Shown piece by piece: positions 1 to 8,118 of a DNA stretch of 64,000 nt; within the stretch, counting starts at the first letter, position 1, and each line of letters starts with the position of its first letter. Below the pieces are notes generated by a model. The model ran no database searches. It saw nothing but the letters and a program-made list of their open reading frames with translations, and was not told the origin of the DNA. The translations under genes were made by a program, and so were the position numbers. This DNA is from Halorubrum salinum (GTDB lineage Archaea > Halobacteriota > Halobacteria > Halobacteriales > Haloferacaceae). The stretch lies in NCBI RefSeq assembly GCF_024494575.1, contig NZ_JANHDO010000002.1, forward strand, positions 372,001 through 436,000, in the 5' to 3' direction.

Positions 1-51
1 CGCGTCCTGCACCGCCGACTAGCGGTCCGACGGCCGCCGCCCGCTCGGTTC

Positions 52-378
52 TCACTCTCTCGACACCGCGCGTGCACCCCGCGCCGCCTCGGCGATCGTG
101 AGCGCGATGGCGACGAGAAGCCCGAACGTCGCGGCGAGCACGAACGCCAGCAGGGCGTACCAGACCTCGGGGCCGAATAGAGGGTACTCCCGGGTGTCGA
201 TGACCGGTCCGAGAAGTTCCAGCGCCCGCACGAGATACAGCGTCACCGCGAGCCCCGCCCCCGCGACGAGGCCCACGCGGACGTTCCGGTAGAACGCCAG
301 CGATTCGAGGAGGACGAGCATCGGCGGCTTGGATGTGTCGTCGTCGCTCACGGTCGTCACTATCGAGCGAGCGCGCAT
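52..378 (-). CDS. Small two-helix membrane protein, unknown function
   Basis: About 108 residues. The N-terminal third is polar and acidic (SDDDTSKPP), followed by a hydrophobic helix near residues 33-55 (RVGLVAGAGLAVTLYL) and a second near 72-98 (WYALLAFVLAATFGLLVAIALT), with a short basic tail, so it is probably a two-TM inner-membrane protein. The ATG at 378 is used here, but GTG codons at 360 and just inside it, directly before the acidic SDDD stretch, are equally plausible starts. It is divergent from the dehydrogenase gene that begins at 490. I do not recognise the family. Confidence 0.55.
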   Translation of the reverse strand: MRARSIVTTVSDDDTSKPPMLVLLESLAFYRNVRVGLVAGAGLAVTLYLVRALELLGPVIDTREYPLFGPEVWYALLAFVLAATFGLLVAIALTIAEAARGARAVSRE

Positions 379-489
379 AGACGCATCGAAAGCGCGGCGC
401 GGGACGTACGTCACGATCGAAAACCGACGTTTGAGGCGCTGAGGAGTGGAGTGACAGTCGTCAAGTGGATGGGGCTCGAAGCGACGAAC

Positions 490-1464
490 ATGTTTCGCGT
501 CGTGCTGTCGGCGTTCCCGATGATCGACCCGGAGACGTACCGAGAGGCGTTCGCCGAACGCGTCGACGAGCCGGTCACCGTCGACGTCGCCGAACTGGGT
601 TCGACGGAGCGGCTGATCGAGGCCGCGAGCGGCGCCGACGCCGTCGTGACCGACATCGACACGCCGGTCACGGCGGAGGCGCTCGATCGCCTCGACCTCG
701 CCGTCGTCGCGCGGGCCGCGGTGGGCGTCGACAACGTCGACGTCGCGGCCGCGACCGAGCGCGGCGTCACGGTCACTCGCGTCCCCGACTACTGTACCGA
801 CGAGGTGGCGACTCACTCGGTGTCGCTGTTTCTGGACTGCCTCCGGTCGCTGAAGCGGTACGACGACGACGTCGCCGGCGGCGGCTGGAGCTGGCGGGCG
901 GGCCGTCCCGTTCACCGCGTGAGCGCCTCGACTATCGGTCTGCTCTCTTTCGGCCCCATCGCCCGCCGGGCGGCGGACCGGTTCGCCGGCTTCGACGCCG
1001 ACCTGATCGCGCACGACCCCTTCGTCGGCGACGAGCGGATGGCCGACCGCGGCGTCGAACCGGTCGGGTTCGACGCGCTGTTCGAGCGCGCCGACCACGT
1101 CGCCGTGTACGCGCCGCTGACCGAGGCCACACGCGGGATCGTCGACGCCGACGCGCTCGCGAAGCTCGGCTCGCACTCGGTGCTCGTCAACGTGGGGCGC
1201 GGGCCGGTCGTCGACGCCGACGCCCTGCTCGACGCCCTGGAGGCCGACGCGATCAAGGGGGCGGGCCTCGACGTGCTGGACGAAGAGCCCCCGACAGCGG
1301 ACCCGCTCGTCGGTCGAGACGACACGATAGTCACGCCGCACGCGGCGTGGTACAGCGAGGAGGCCCGCGACGACCTGAACCGGAGCGCGGCCGCCGACGT
1401 CGCGGCCGCGCTCACCGGCGAGACCCCGCCGGGACGAGTCGATCCGAACGCCGACTGGCTCTGA
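490..1464 (+). CDS. D-2-hydroxyacid dehydrogenase family protein (CtBP-like)
   Basis: 324 residues, usual length for NAD-dependent D-2-hydroxyacid dehydrogenases. An N-terminal substrate lobe is followed by a Rossmann lobe near residues 105-285. The catalytic trio is visible: Arg237 in VNVGRGPV, Glu266 in DVLDEEPP and His284 in TPHAAWYS. The nucleotide-binding glycine motif is unusual: SFGPIA at residues 153-158 replaces the expected GxGxxG. This, with the overall look, suggests the C-terminal-binding-protein-like subgroup rather than SerA or a dedicated lactate enzyme. An upstream GTG at 451 is in frame, but the ATG at 490 (MFRVVLSAFP) fits the family start better. Substrate unknown. Confidence 0.8.
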   Translation: MFRVVLSAFPMIDPETYREAFAERVDEPVTVDVAELGSTERLIEAASGADAVVTDIDTPVTAEALDRLDLAVVARAAVGVDNVDVAAATERGVTVTRVPDYCTDEVATHSVSLFLDCLRSLKRYDDDVAGGGWSWRAGRPVHRVSASTIGLLSFGPIARRAADRFAGFDADLIAHDPFVGDERMADRGVEPVGFDALFERADHVAVYAPLTEATRGIVDADALAKLGSHSVLVNVGRGPVVDADALLDALEADAIKGAGLDVLDEEPPTADPLVGRDDTIVTPHAAWYSEEARDDLNRSAAADVAAALTGETPPGRVDPNADWL

Positions 1465-1544
1465 TCGGCGGCCGGGAGGTGCCGTCCGATTCGTCGACTC
1501 GCGCGGCCGGTGTCGCTCTCCCACGTGCGCGGACTGCCGGTCGG

Positions 1545-2342
1545 TTACAGCCGGTCGAGCGCGTCGAAATCGCCGTCCGCGTCCGCCGTGTCGTCCTCGC
1601 CCGCCCTCGCCGCGTCGGGCACGCCCGACTCGAGTCCAGCCGCCAGCCCCGCGCCGAGGCCGTAGGTGTCACGCACCGTCTGTGCGAGCACGCCCTCCCG
1701 GTCGAAGACGACGTAGACCGCGACGAACTCGTGGTCGGCGGGAGCGAGCACGAACACCTCGCGGGGGTCGTCGTCACCGCGTGAGGCGTTCACCCGCGCG
1801 ACGAGGGGCTCGACCGGGAGCCGTCCGGCCCGCAGGTCGTCGAAGGTGTCGGCCCCCGGACCGTCGGCGAACAGGTAGAGCGCCCCGTTCGGGTCGCCGT
1901 CGTTCGACCGGGTGGTGACCGATCCGACGGCCTCTCCGTCCGCGCGGAGCGACCGCCACGCGTCGACGGCGGCCTCGAACATGCCCTCGACCGCGTCGGA
2001 GTAGCGGAATCTGGTCTCGCGGACGACCTCGACGTCCGCGAAGCGCGCCGACCCGTCCGTCCACGCCAGCGTCGCGTCGACGACGTAGCCGGGCTCTAGC
2101 GACGCCACACGGTCCGCGAGGTCGCCCTCGTACCCCTCGGCGGTCGCGTACAGGGGATCGAACCGGTCGTCAGCGCCGGGTTCGGTCGGATCGACGGGAC
2201 CGGCCGCGTGTTCGACCAGGACGAACTCCTCGTCGGCGCCGTCCGTGTCGGGCTCTCCACCGGCCTCGTCGTCCGCCCCCTCGATGTCCGGCCGCGGGCG
2301 GCGGTCGTGGACGCGGAACCGGCCGCTCGTCGTCGGATCCAT
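1545..2342 (-). CDS. Conserved haloarchaeal protein, unknown function (DUF6663-like)
   Basis: 265 residues, very acidic and apparently soluble; no signal peptide or membrane helix. It opens with MDPTTSGRFRV, has a low-complexity acidic stretch near residues 25-60, then an alpha/beta-looking core with LADRVASLEPGYVVDATLAW and REVFVLAPADHEFVAVYVVF, ending in an Asp-rich tail. From memory it resembles the haloarchaeal family labelled DUF6663, but I could not check this. It is convergent with the dehydrogenase upstream and divergent from the methyltransferase at 2520. Confidence 0.6.
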   Translation of the reverse strand: MDPTTSGRFRVHDRRPRPDIEGADDEAGGEPDTDGADEEFVLVEHAAGPVDPTEPGADDRFDPLYATAEGYEGDLADRVASLEPGYVVDATLAWTDGSARFADVEVVRETRFRYSDAVEGMFEAAVDAWRSLRADGEAVGSVTTRSNDGDPNGALYLFADGPGADTFDDLRAGRLPVEPLVARVNASRGDDDPREVFVLAPADHEFVAVYVVFDREGVLAQTVRDTYGLGAGLAAGLESGVPDAARAGEDDTADADGDFDALDRL

Positions 2343-2519
2343 GTCCCCGGATCAGTCGTCCGGGCGGATAAGCCGGTCGGAACGGCCGTCGTCGCCGCTT
2401 TGTGCGGTGCTCGCACCGTCGGACCGCTGCCCCCGCCGCCCGGCAGCGAGTCGCGGCGGCGGACGCGGTCAGCGGCGGATCCGTGCCGTTATGGGGTGGG
2501 CGACCCAACGAATCGGTAA

Positions 2520-3143
2520 ATGGGGATCCTCGAGGACAAGTCGAACGCCCGCCTGTTCTACAAGTACCTCTCGAAGGTGTACGACCAGGTCAACCGGTTC
2601 AACTGGACCGAGGAGATGCGGTCGGAGGCGCTCTCGTGGCTGGAGTTCGGCGACGACCCGAAAGTGCTCGACGTCGGCTGCGGCACCGGGTTCGGCACCG
2701 AGGGACTGCTCGACCACGCCGACGACGTGCACGGGCTCGACCAGAGCGTCCACCAGATGGAGAAGGCGTTCGAGAAGTTCGGGAAACGCGACCGCGTGAA
2801 CTTCTACCGCGGCGACGCCGAACGGCTCCCCTTCCGAGACGACACCTTCGACGTCGTCTGGTCGTCCGGCTCGATCGAGTACTGGCCGAACCCAGTCGAG
2901 GGGCTTCGAGAGCTTCGCCGCGTCGCGAAGCCGGGCGGACAGGTCCTCGTCGTCGGTCCCGACTACCCGCACAACCGCGTGCTCCAGCGGCTCGCCGACG
3001 CGATCATGCTGTTTTACGACGAGGCGGAAGCCGACCGGATGTTCGAGGCGGCGGGCTACGAGTCGTTCGAACACCACATCCAGCAGGCGACCCCGAGAAG
3101 TCCGCGCGCGATCACGACCGTCGCGCGCGTCCCCGAGGAGTAG
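2520..3143 (+). CDS. Class I SAM-dependent methyltransferase (UbiE/MPBQ-like)
   Basis: 207 residues. Motif I VLDVGCGTGFGT (residues 49-60) binds S-adenosylmethionine; the post-I acidic residue is in HGLDQS, motif II is FDVVWSSGSIEYWPNP, and motif III is LRRVAKPGGQVLVVGP. The order and the N-terminal FYKYLSKVYDQVN segment are typical of UbiE/COQ5-type quinone or MPBQ/MSBQ methyltransferases, so a role in menaquinone or another lipid-quinone methylation is possible but not shown. An AT-poor TATA-like element sits about 30 bp upstream and the ATG follows at once, suggesting a leaderless mRNA. Confidence 0.85.
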   Translation: MGILEDKSNARLFYKYLSKVYDQVNRFNWTEEMRSEALSWLEFGDDPKVLDVGCGTGFGTEGLLDHADDVHGLDQSVHQMEKAFEKFGKRDRVNFYRGDAERLPFRDDTFDVVWSSGSIEYWPNPVEGLRELRRVAKPGGQVLVVGPDYPHNRVLQRLADAIMLFYDEAEADRMFEAAGYESFEHHIQQATPRSPRAITTVARVPEE

Positions 3144-3180
3144 CCCGCCTCCGTCGACCGCTCGCGCGGACGCGACTCGT

Positions 3181-3238
3181 CTCACCCCGGAGACGACACC
3201 GCCTCCAACCTCACCCCGGAGACGACACCGCCTCCAAC
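3181..3238. repeat. Perfect 29-bp tandem duplication at the 3' end of the pilin-like gene
   Basis: Bases 3181-3209 and 3210-3238 are identical (29 bp, two copies). The right copy contains the stop codon and last codons (AVSSPG) of the minus-strand pilin-like gene; the left copy lies outside the gene. The period is not a multiple of three. Confidence 0.9.
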
Positions 3239-3759
3239 GACGCGACCGGTCGTCCGTCGACCGAGAGTTCGACCGCGACGGTCCGTCCCGGTTCGAGCGT
3301 CGGCCGGTTCGTCCCCGCCACGCGAAACGAGGCCGTATCGCCGGCCCGCAGGACGTTCCCGCTCGCGGTGTTGAACGCTCCGGACGGTCCCGGGCGGAAT
3401 CCGGCCGCCGAAAAGAACGGGAGCGACGGCTGTCTGGCGAGCGGCTCGCCGTCGACGCGAACGCGAACCGTCAGCTCGGTCACGTCGAGCGGGTCGCCCC
3501 CGCGGTGGGCGACGGTGATCCGGTCGTCGGTCACCGAGAGCGACAGCACCGCGGACGGCGCGGGCTCCGGCGGCGCGTCCATCGCGGCCGCGACGACGCC
3601 GCCCGCGAGAACGACGGTGATCGCGAGCAGCAGGACGCCTGCGACCGGCGCGGTGCCGCGGTTCGAGCGCGAGCGCCGCGGCCGTCGTGGCCGTCGTCGA
3701 CGGAGACGACGCTCACGGGTGTCTGTCCGCGTTGGGTCCGGCGGGCTGTTGGGTCGCAC
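3211..3759 (-). CDS. Type IV pilin N-terminal domain (archaeal pilin-like) protein
   Basis: 182 residues starting at GTG 3759. An Arg-rich cytoplasmic leader (residues 1-33) ends in RGTAPVAGVLLLAITVVLAG, which matches the haloarchaeal type IV pilin class III signal: a charged residue and small residues before a hydrophobic H-domain, normally cut by the PibD prepilin peptidase. The remainder (from residue 60) is a beta-rich extracellular domain (AVLSLSVTDDRITVAHRGGDPLDVTELTVRV) as in other haloarchaeal pilin-domain proteins. The leader is longer and more basic than usual, so the true start may be internal. The stop codon lies in a tandem duplication. Confidence 0.8.
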   Translation of the reverse strand: MRPNSPPDPTRTDTRERRLRRRRPRRPRRSRSNRGTAPVAGVLLLAITVVLAGGVVAAAMDAPPEPAPSAVLSLSVTDDRITVAHRGGDPLDVTELTVRVRVDGEPLARQPSLPFFSAAGFRPGPSGAFNTASGNVLRAGDTASFRVAGTNRPTLEPGRTVAVELSVDGRPVASLEAVSSPG

Positions 3760-3862
3760 GGGATGTCTGCTGCGGTATCTAATAAGAAGTGACCGCGAGA
3801 ATCGCGTCGCACAGCGCGTCTGTGTCTGTCAGTTCGTCACGCTTGACAGTCCGTCACGGCTA

Positions 3863-4273
3863 TCAGTTCACGTCGACTCGGTGGCCGGCGTCGGTCTCTT
3901 CGCCGGCGCGGGGGACCGTCACCGTGAGCACGCCGTGCTGGTACGTGGCGGTCGCGTCCGTCTCGTCGACAGAGGCCGGGAGTTCGATCGATCGGGTGAC
4001 GGACTCGCTGCGGCGCTCGCGCTGGAGGTACCGGCGGCCGGCGTCCTCGTGTTCCGCCTCGCGCTCGGCGCGGATCGTGAGCCGGCCGTCCGCGACGCGC
4101 ACGTCGATGTGTTCGCGGTCGTAGCCGGGGAGATCGGCCACGACCACGAACTCGTCGTCGTACTCGGCGACGTCGACGTCCGCCGTCCGGAGGTCTCGCC
4201 CCCACGATCGGGCGTTCCCGAACGGGCGGCCGAGGAACTGTTCGATCTCGTCGAATGGGGTACTGCTGTTCAT
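3863..4273 (-). CDS. Hsp20/alpha-crystallin family small heat shock protein (1)
   Basis: 136 residues. After a short N-terminal region (PFDEIEQFLGRPFG) comes a complete alpha-crystallin domain: VDVAEYDDEFVVVADLPGYD, then the beta strands and the conserved Ala-x-Tyr/Gly-Val-Leu motif seen as ATYQHGVLTVTVPR near the C terminus. It should act as an ATP-independent holdase oligomer in the cytoplasm. The ATG at 4273 lies about 30 bp downstream of a TATA-like element (4302-4310) on this strand. It is followed upstream by a paralogue at 4376-4990 in the same orientation. Confidence 0.92.
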   Translation of the reverse strand: MNSSTPFDEIEQFLGRPFGNARSWGRDLRTADVDVAEYDDEFVVVADLPGYDREHIDVRVADGRLTIRAEREAEHEDAGRRYLQRERRSESVTRSIELPASVDETDATATYQHGVLTVTVPRAGEETDAGHRVDVN

Positions 4274-4301
4274 GAGTATCAGACATACAGACGCTCCGTG
4301 A

Positions 4302-4310
4302 GGTATTAAA
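4302..4310 (-). promoter_or_regulatory. TATA box for hsp20 (1)
   Basis: Minus-strand TTTAATACC, about 30 bp upstream of the ATG at 4273, consistent with a leaderless or nearly leaderless transcript. Confidence 0.5.
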
Positions 4311-4375
4311 CGGAGATGCACCGCTGCTAGCTCGTGGCACGTCACGCTCCGGGACCGGCGACGAATCGGCGACGC

Positions 4376-4990
4376 TCAGTTCACGTCGATGCGATGGCCG
4401 CCCGCGTCGGACGCCGACCGCTTCGGGAGGGTGACCGTGAGCACGCCGTCGTCGTAGGAGGCCGTCGCCTCGGCGCGTTCGACCGGCTCGGGGAGGCGTA
4501 TCGTTCGGGAGACCGACCGACCGCGACGCTCGCGCCGGTGATATCTGACGCTGGGCGCGTCGTCGCGGGCCGCGCCGGCCGTCCCGTCTCCGCCAGTAGC
4601 TGTCTCGCCCGCGTCGGTCTCGCCGCTGTTTCCGTCGGGTTCGTCTCCGTCGGGTTCGTCTCCGTCGCTCTCGCCGCCGTCGCTCGGGGTGTCATCGGTC
4701 GTCGCGGCGTCGATCGTCGCCTCGCTCGTCTCTTCCCGCGTGGCCGCGACGGTCAGCGCGTCCTCACGGAGTTCGACGTCGATGTCGTCGTCGTCGAAGC
4801 CGGGGAGGTCGACGAGGACGGTGAGCGCGTCGTCGTCTTCGAGCACGTCCACGGGCGGGTCGCGAGCGCCGAACAGGCCGGGGGCTCCCGTCGCATCGGG
4901 GGCTCCGAACGTCTCGCCGAGCTCCTCGAACTCGCGCCCCATTCGGTCGAGCAGGTCGTCGATCTCGTCGAAGGGATCGCGTCGTGTCAT
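4376..4990 (-). CDS. Hsp20/alpha-crystallin family protein (2) with acidic insertion
   Basis: 204 residues, about 60-70 longer than its neighbour. It begins DPFDEIDDLLDRMGREFEE and has the alpha-crystallin start PPVDVLEDDDALTVLVDLPGFDDD, but between that half and the second half (SVRYHRRERRGRSVSRTIRLP and ATASYDDGVLTVTLPK) lies a roughly 60-residue low-complexity Asp/Glu/Gly/Thr segment (about residues 83-143) with DGDEP repeats. The insertion falls in the loop between strands, so the fold may be kept with a long acidic loop. Likely a holdase chaperone; same orientation as the first hsp20 with about 100 bp between them. Confidence 0.88.
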   Translation of the reverse strand: MTRRDPFDEIDDLLDRMGREFEELGETFGAPDATGAPGLFGARDPPVDVLEDDDALTVLVDLPGFDDDDIDVELREDALTVAATREETSEATIDAATTDDTPSDGGESDGDEPDGDEPDGNSGETDAGETATGGDGTAGAARDDAPSVRYHRRERRGRSVSRTIRLPEPVERAEATASYDDGVLTVTLPKRSASDAGGHRIDVN

Positions 4991-5045
4991 ACGGGTCAGG
5001 ATTCGAGACGGAGCGACTTGAACGTGCGGACGGGGATCGGCCCGC

Positions 5046-6554
5046 TCAGACGAACGGTCGCCAGTAGTACGGGCTGATGAACCCCTCGATGAAGCCGGCG
5101 ACGGCGAGCAGAATTCCGAGTCCGACGAGCACCCAGAAGGCGTTTTCTAAGGCGTTCGCGAACGCCTCGCCGGAGAGCCGCCCGCGATACGTGCGCCACG
5201 AGACGACCCCGAGTCGGATCCCGAGCGCGCCGGAGACGAAGAGCGCGGGGATCTCGAAGACGCCGTGCGGGAGGACGAACGCGGCGAGCGCGAGGGGGTT
5301 CGACTCCAGCGCCGCGGTGGCACCCAGCGCGACGCCGTTGAACGCGATGGACGAGAGCGCCGGGATCACGAGCGCGACGCCCGCGGTCGCCGTGGCGATC
5401 GCGACTCCCCAGTTGTTCCCGAAGAAGTTGACGGCGGCGGCCGGGGGAACGTGCCCGACGAGTCGCGACTCGATGGACGTGGTGACCGCGCCGACGAGCG
5501 GGTCGACCGCGAGCCAGCCGAGCGCGCCGAACCCGACCCCGACGGCGATCGAGACGACGTGCGCGCCGGGCGACCGCCGGACGAACGCGAGGAGTTCGAC
5601 CCACCCCCGTCGGACGCCCCCGCGGAACTGGTCTATCGGACCGGTTTCCGGCGGGGAGACGGGGACGACCGCGTCGCGATAGTCGCCGTACAACGCGGTC
5701 TTGAGGACGTCGAGTGCGGGGGCGACGACGACGGCGCTCAAAAGCGCCACGACCGCGCCGGCACCGAGGTACGCGAGCCCCGAGGCCGCGGAGCCGGTCC
5801 CGATGAGGACGCCGATCGCGATAACGAGGTACGCGGCGGCGTCCGCGGGGTTCGAACGGACGAACCCCACAGAGGCCGCGATCGCCTCGAACGCGGTCGC
5901 GTCGTCGACCACTATCGCCGCGGGCGCGAACGCGAAGACGATCCGGACCGCGAGCAGGCCCACGAACCCGACGAGGAGCACCCCGAGCGCGACGGCGGCA
6001 CCGAGGAAGGGGTTGACTGCGAACCCGCCCGCGACCGCGGCCGCACCCGAAAGCGCCGCGCCGGTCCATATCAGAAGCTCGGCGACGTAGATTCCGAGAA
6101 ACGAGAGCCACCGGCCGCGAACACCGGCGATGCCCGCGGTGAGTCCCCGCTCGCCGCGGAGGCGGCCAGCGACCGCCGACAGCTGGCCGGCGGAGATCGC
6201 GGCGTACGCGAGGACGGCGATGAGCGCGGTCGTCAGCACCCCGGCGACGAGGAGGAGTATCGCGGTGGGTGACGCGAGCGGAGAGAGAGCCGGCTCGACG
6301 CTCTCGGCCCACGCCTGCATCGCCTCCGGGTCCTGTGGGTCCGGCGGGCTGAGGTCCGCGTCCGCGAGCGCCGCGCGGGCGTCGGCGAGGCGACCGGTCA
6401 GCTCGAAGTGGAGGTACATTCCGGCGAGGGCGACGAACATACCCACGCGGGCGATGACGGGGACCGCCGTCCCGAGGAAGTAGAACGGGAGCAAGTCGCC
6501 GGGACGCCGTCGGAGGGTCGCAGCCGTCGTCGTGACAGCGGAGGACAGGTCCAT
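5046..6554 (-). CDS. Stage II sporulation protein M (SpoIIM)-like multispanning membrane protein
   Basis: 502 residues with about ten hydrophobic helices. The N-terminal half is a five- or six-helix haloarchaeal membrane domain (LRRRPGDLLPFYFLGTAVPV...). The C-terminal 200 residues match the SpoIIM/DUF95 pattern: FFGNNWGVAIATATAG, a PALSSIAFNGVALG segment and VLPHGVFEIPALFVSGALG. Homologues are widespread in archaea, but their function is not known; sporulation is not implied. Leaderless start: a TATA-like element lies 27 bp upstream of the ATG. Confidence 0.85.
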   Translation of the reverse strand: MDLSSAVTTTAATLRRRPGDLLPFYFLGTAVPVIARVGMFVALAGMYLHFELTGRLADARAALADADLSPPDPQDPEAMQAWAESVEPALSPLASPTAILLLVAGVLTTALIAVLAYAAISAGQLSAVAGRLRGERGLTAGIAGVRGRWLSFLGIYVAELLIWTGAALSGAAAVAGGFAVNPFLGAAVALGVLLVGFVGLLAVRIVFAFAPAAIVVDDATAFEAIAASVGFVRSNPADAAAYLVIAIGVLIGTGSAASGLAYLGAGAVVALLSAVVVAPALDVLKTALYGDYRDAVVPVSPPETGPIDQFRGGVRRGWVELLAFVRRSPGAHVVSIAVGVGFGALGWLAVDPLVGAVTTSIESRLVGHVPPAAAVNFFGNNWGVAIATATAGVALVIPALSSIAFNGVALGATAALESNPLALAAFVLPHGVFEIPALFVSGALGIRLGVVSWRTYRGRLSGEAFANALENAFWVLVGLGILLAVAGFIEGFISPYYWRPFV

Positions 6555-6576
6555 ACGGGGGCCATCGGTCGGGCGA

Positions 6577-6585
6577 CACTTAATC
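6577..6585 (-). promoter_or_regulatory. TATA box for the SpoIIM-like gene
   Basis: Plus-strand CACTTAATC (minus GATTAAGTG) centred 27 bp from the start codon at 6554. Confidence 0.45.
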
Positions 6586-6606
6586 GGTCCGCGTACCCAA
6601 GCGCGG

Positions 6607-8085
6607 TCAGTTCGTCCGCAGACCGTCGTCAGTCGCGGGATCGTCGCTCGCGGAGTCGTCTGTCCCGCGATCGTCTCCCGTCGCGGAGCCGCCGCCCGCC
6701 GCGCGGTCAGCGGTCCCGCGCTCGGCCATCAGGTCGCCCGCGCGGCCGGCCCAGTCCGTGTACCGGAACCCCGCGGCGACGAGGAGCGCCATCCACGCGT
6801 ACGCGAGCAGGACCCCGACGTAGGCCCCCGTCGGCCCGACCCCCGCCGTCCGGCCGAGCAGCCACGAGAGCCCGACGAAGAAGCCGACCATCCCCGAGAG
6901 CCGCGCCACGAGCGGAATCCGCGTCTCGCTCGCGCCCTGAAGCGACCCGGAGAGCGCGGAGAAACAGACGAGCGCGACGCCGGCGACGCCGTAGACTCGG
7001 GCGAACGCGACCGCGTACGTGACGGTCTCCGGGTCGTCGCTGAAGGCGGGGACGAGCCGAGGCGCGGCGGCGACGAGTCCGAGACCGATCGCGCCCACGG
7101 TGACCACGCCGAGCCCGGTGACCGCCCACCCGTTGAACCGCGCGGCCTCGGGGTCGCCCGCGCCGAGCGCCTGCCCGACCAGCACGGAGGCGGCGACGTT
7201 GTATCCGCGCGAGAGCGGCCCGGTGACCTGCTGGTACACTCGCCTGCCGATCTGGAACCCGGCGTTGACCGGCTCGCCGAAGCCCAAGAGCAGGGCGTTG
7301 AACGGGAACTCGGCCAGCTCCGACCCGAACCCCTCGACGACCCGCGGCGCGCTCACGCGGAGGAGCTGACTCGCGACGGTCGGATCGCGCGGCCGAGCGA
7401 AGCTCGCGTCCGTCCACGGCCCCCAGACGGCGACACAGAGCAGGCCAGCCGTCAGGACGTTGGCACCCGCGGTCGCGAGGCCGACGCCGACGACCTCCAG
7501 CCTCGGGAGGCCGAACAGGCCGAGGCCGAGCAGGACCGAGCCGGCGATGTTGGCCGAGTTGCCCGCGACGTTCACGTACATCGGCGTGCGGGTGTCGCCG
7601 GTCCCCTGCAGCGCCCGGGCGGCGATCAGCGCGACGTGGCGCGCCGGAGCGGTCGCGAAGATTATCGCGAGGTACGTCGATCCGAGCGCGACGACCTCGG
7701 GAGCGGTGCCCTCCCCCACGAGCCGCCCGAAGACGTCGATCGCCGGCTCGCCGAAGCGGAGGCCGAAGAGGACGAACGGGACGCCGGCGAGCGCGCCGAG
7801 GAGGATCGCCTGCGTCACCGCCTCGTCGCGGGATTCGGTCACGCCAGCGCCCGTGTCCTGTGATGACAGCGCGATGGCGCCCCCGCCGAGGCCGAGCCCG
7901 ATCCGGAGCGGGAACCGGGCGTACAGGTCGGCGAGCCCGATCGCGACCACGGCGGCGGGCGAGAACAGCGCGGTGACCAGGACGTCCGTCGTCCGCATCG
8001 CGGTGCGAAACGTCTGTTCGGCCATCACCGGCCACGCGAGTCCGAACACGCGGCTCCAGGCGTCTCGAAGCCGCGGGACGTCCAT
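6607..8085 (-). CDS. MATE family efflux transporter
   Basis: 492 residues, twelve predicted helices arranged in two similar halves, as in multidrug and toxin extrusion Na+/H+ antiporters. Characteristic parts include LAWPVMAEQTFRTAMRTTDV in helix 1, ALQGTGDTRTPMYVNVAGN (conserved QGxGdtrtPm) after helix 6 and GYNVAASVLVGQALGAGDP (conserved VGQxLGAG) near residue 310. A Thr/Asp/Gly-rich hydrophilic tail covers about the last 40 residues. The ATG at 8085 is preferred: a TATA box at 8111-8118 is 29 bp upstream. Substrate unknown. Confidence 0.92.
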   Translation of the reverse strand: MDVPRLRDAWSRVFGLAWPVMAEQTFRTAMRTTDVLVTALFSPAAVVAIGLADLYARFPLRIGLGLGGGAIALSSQDTGAGVTESRDEAVTQAILLGALAGVPFVLFGLRFGEPAIDVFGRLVGEGTAPEVVALGSTYLAIIFATAPARHVALIAARALQGTGDTRTPMYVNVAGNSANIAGSVLLGLGLFGLPRLEVVGVGLATAGANVLTAGLLCVAVWGPWTDASFARPRDPTVASQLLRVSAPRVVEGFGSELAEFPFNALLLGFGEPVNAGFQIGRRVYQQVTGPLSRGYNVAASVLVGQALGAGDPEAARFNGWAVTGLGVVTVGAIGLGLVAAAPRLVPAFSDDPETVTYAVAFARVYGVAGVALVCFSALSGSLQGASETRIPLVARLSGMVGFFVGLSWLLGRTAGVGPTGAYVGVLLAYAWMALLVAAGFRYTDWAGRAGDLMAERGTADRAAGGGSATGDDRGTDDSASDDPATDDGLRTN

Positions 8086-8110
8086 GTGACCGTGTCGTCG
8101 GCCGGACGCG

Positions 8111-8118
8111 GCTTTTAG
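8111..8118 (-). promoter_or_regulatory. TATA box for the MATE gene
   Basis: Minus-strand CTAAAAGC element 29 bp upstream of ATG 8085. It overlaps the 3' end of the upstream histidine kinase gene. Confidence 0.45.

Noticed and set aside
1-22. End of a plus-strand frame (...SCTAD stop at 20-22) at the left edge
   Set aside because: Only seven codons are visible and other frames are open too; it could be the tail of a real gene outside the window but cannot be supported.
52-1524. 490-residue minus-strand frame covering the dehydrogenase gene
   Set aside because: Mostly Arg/Gly/Asp antisense translation of the plus-strand gene; only the last 108 residues (52-378) look like a protein.
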